From assembly GCA_002923335.1 (NCBI GenBank), contig BEHZ01000021.1, positions 1-17,052 of the forward strand: DNA of 17,052 nt. The letters run 5' to 3'. A model generated the notes under the pieces. It was not told the DNA's origin. It was given only the letters and a program-made list of their open reading frames with translations, and did no database searches. Numbering within the stretch: position 1 is the stretch's first letter; each line of letters opens with the position of its first letter. Of this stretch, positions 15,290-17,052 are shown piece after piece. The stretch comes from a bacterium HR23 (GTDB lineage: Bacteria > Chloroflexota > Dehalococcoidia > Lucifugimonadales > HRBIN23). The translations under genes were made by a program, and so were the position numbers.

Positions 15290-17052
15290 CTACCCGGCAG
15301 GGGAGGGAACCGCCTCACCCAAAAAGTAGGAGCGATAGAGGCGGGCGAAGAGGCCCCCACGGGCAAGGAGGGCCTCCAGTGTCCCCTCCTCCACGATGCG
15401 CCCGCTCTCCAGCACCACGATGCGGTGCGCACGGCGCACCGTTGACAGGCGATGGGCAATGACGATGGCGGTTCGCCCCTGGAGCAGGCGCTCCAGGGCC
15501 TGCTGAATGCGTGCCTCTGTGGCGCTGTCCACGCTGGCGGTGGCTTCGTCCAGAATCAGGATGCGGGGGTCGCCAACCAGAGCACGGGCCAGGGCGATGA
15601 GTTGGCGCTGGCCCACGCTCAAGTCCTGCCCCCGCTCTTGGAGCACCGTGTCATAGCCCCGGGGCAGGGAGAGGATAAAATCGTGGGCACCCACCGCACG
15701 GGCTGCCTCCTCCACCTGAGCATCGGTAAGGTAGGTGCGGTGGTAACGGATGTTCTCCCGCACCGAGGCACTAAAGAGGAACGGCTCCTGGGGGACAAAA
15801 GCCATCTGGGACAACAGGGAATCCCGGCGCACCCGGCGGATATCGTATCCGTCCACCAGGATACGCCCCTGGGTGGGGTCGTAAAGACGCAAGAGGAGGC
15901 TCACCAGGGTGCTCTTACCGGCGCCCGTGGAGCCAACCAGGGCGACCACCTCTCCCGGCCGGATGTGCAGGTCTATACCGTGGAGCACCTCCACCCCCGG
16001 CTGGTAGGCGAAGCGCACCCCCTCTAGGTGCACCTCTCCACGGAGCGGGGGAAGGGCAGGGGCATCGGGAGGGTCTACCACCTCCGGCTGGGCGTCCAGC
16101 ACTTCAAAAATGCGGTAGCCGGAGGCCATAGCCCTCTGCAACTGGGTGTATTGCATGGTGAGGTTGCGGATGGGGTCAAAGAAGCGCTGACTGTAGAGGA
16201 CGAAGGCGACCAGGGCCCCCACACTCAGTTCCCCCCGCAGGGTCATCCACCCACCTATGCCCACCACCAGAGCAGTGGAGAGACCCGTTAGCCCCTCCAC
16301 GACCGGCAGGAGGGCGGCGGCCAGGCGCGAGGCGTGAAGGTTGGCGTCCAAATGCTCCGCATTAAGGCGATCAAAATGCTCCATGTTTGCCCGCTCCCGG
16401 CGCAGGGCCTGCACCACCCGCACCCCGGCGATGTTCTCCTGCAGATTGGCGTTCACAAAGGCGAGGGCACGGCGCACCCGCAGGAAGGCCCTCTGCGCCC
16501 GCCCCTGCCATGCCCACAGCACCAGCCCCGCCAGAGGGGCGCTCATCAGCACCAACAGCCCTAAACGCCATTCCATGGCCAACATGGCGCCCGTAATCCC
16601 CAAAAGGCTGACCAGGTCGCCCAACCCCAGCACCAACACCGACAGGAACTCCTGCAACTCGGTAACATCGTTCTGAACACGGGACATCAGCCGTCCCGTT
16701 TCGTGGCGGTGGATGAAGGCGAGGGAGAGGCGCTGAAGGTGGGCGAACATCTGGGTGCGCAGGGTGTAAAGGACTCGCTGGCTGGCTCGTGCCAAAAGGT
16801 TGAGGTGGGCGTAGTTGGCCAGAGCCTGGAGGACCGCCAGCAGAGCCAGGGCCAGACCTGCGCCCACCGCCACAAACCATCCCTTGGGCCGCAGCCGGGC
16901 GTCAATGCCCAGGTGCACCACCCAGGGGGTTGCTACCCCAGCCGCCGAATACACCAACATAGTCAGGATGCTCAGGGCGACCAGGCGCTTATACGGCCCC
17001 AGGTAGCGCAGAAGACGCACCACCACCCGGTGGTCGTAGACCTTCCCCAGCG
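15290..17052 (-). CDS. ABC exporter (fused membrane and ATPase domains), N-terminus cut by the window edge
   Basis: MsbA/LmrA-type half transporter that works as a dimer in the inner membrane; the exported substrate is unknown. Six membrane helices occupy roughly the first 290 visible residues. Counting from the GTG at 17026, the ATPase domain has Walker A GSTGAGKST at 365-373, Q-loop Gln413, signature LSVGQ at 469-473 (LSGGQ in most exporters, a common variant), Walker B ILILDEATASVD with Glu494, and switch His525. All catalytic residues are present. GTG 17026 is not the true start: the frame stays open to the window edge and reads L-G-K-V-Y-D-H-R just before it, which resembles the usual N-terminal lead-in of these exporters. 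No partner half transporter is visible, but one may lie beyond the edge. Confidence 0.93.
   Translation of the reverse strand, partial: LGKVYDHRVVVRLLRYLGPYKRLVALSILTMLVYSAAGVATPWVVHLGIDARLRPKGWFVAVGAGLALALLAVLQALANYAHLNLLARASQRVLYTLRTQMFAHLQRLSLAFIHRHETGRLMSRVQNDVTELQEFLSVLVLGLGDLVSLLGITGAMLAMEWRLGLLVLMSAPLAGLVLWAWQGRAQRAFLRVRRALAFVNANLQENIAGVRVVQALRRERANMEHFDRLNAEHLDANLHASRLAAALLPVVEGLTGLSTALVVGIGGWMTLRGELSVGALVAFVLYSQRFFDPIRNLTMQYTQLQRAMASGYRIFEVLDAQPEVVDPPDAPALPPLRGEVHLEGVRFAYQPGVEVLHGIDLHIRPGEVVALVGSTGAGKSTLVSLLLRLYDPTQGRILVDGYDIRRVRRDSLLSQMAFVPQEPFLFSASVRENIRYHRTYLTDAQVEEAARAVGAHDFILSLPRGYDTVLQERGQDLSVGQRQLIALARALVGDPRILILDEATASVDSATEARIQQALERLLQGRTAIVIAHRLSTVRRAHRIVVLESGRIVEEGTLEALLARGGLFARLYRSYFLGEAVPSPAG

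Noticed and set aside
14362..15459. 365-residue minus-strand frame spanning the end of the decarboxylase and the start of the exporter region
   Set aside because: It runs across two real genes on opposite strands and has no recognisable domain.
1..17052. tRNA, rRNA, CRISPR, insertion sequence or phage signals
   Set aside because: No tRNA-like cloverleaf, regularly spaced direct repeats, transposase or integrase motifs were seen; nearly all bases belong to ordinary genes.

Overview
The window is GC-rich, gene-dense bacterial DNA with no RNA genes, insertion sequences, CRISPR arrays or phage genes. It carries the start of a complex I operon, a membrane pyrophosphatase, a three-subunit molybdenum hydroxylase, and a secreted lipoprotein with CARDB-like modules behind a Pro/Thr/Ser linker. 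This mix is most like Chloroflexota, and the form II 'aerobic CO dehydrogenase-like' enzyme points to an organism that respires. That assignment is an inference from gene content and style, with no marker gene to confirm it.

Layout, left to right. (1) 1-3512, minus strand: nuoA-nuoB-nuoC-nuoD-nuoH, tightly packed or overlapping, with nuoH cut by the left edge. nuoE, nuoF and nuoG are absent between nuoD and nuoH. (2) 3513-3729: a divergent control region with a good promoter for each side. (3) 3730-5931, plus strand: hppA, a proton-pumping pyrophosphatase of the K+-independent type, with an unusual calcium-loop-like insertion in an extracytoplasmic loop. A 15-bp stem-loop (5943-5977) separates it from the next, convergent operon. 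(4) 5996-10921, minus strand: a five-gene operon in transcription order: 2Fe-2S small subunit, molybdopterin large subunit, FAD medium subunit, a 103-residue membrane protein of unknown function, and a DUF1445 / D-glutamate cyclase-like protein. (5) 10922-11168: a second divergent control region. (6) 11169-13505, plus strand: a large lipoprotein with CARDB-like modules and a C-terminal HExxH domain. (7) 13615-15279, plus strand: a benzoylformate-decarboxylase-like thiamine diphosphate enzyme. (8) 15290-17052, minus strand: an ABC exporter whose start lies past the right edge.

How they work together: complex I and the pyrophosphatase are both ion pumps, and they sit back to back with divergent promoters, so this part is a membrane-energetics block. 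The molybdenum hydroxylase has the AYRGAGR loop of form II enzymes, not the AYxCSFR loop of true CO dehydrogenase, so its substrate is unknown. Its co-operonic DUF1445 protein hints at a small organic acid or lactam substrate. The lipoprotein, decarboxylase and exporter show no clear link to each other.

Most worth a second look: the CARDB-HExxH lipoprotein, the EF-hand/dockerin-like loop in the pyrophosphatase, the five-gene molybdenum hydroxylase operon, the N-terminal extensions on NuoH and NuoB, and the non-standard active site of the decarboxylase.
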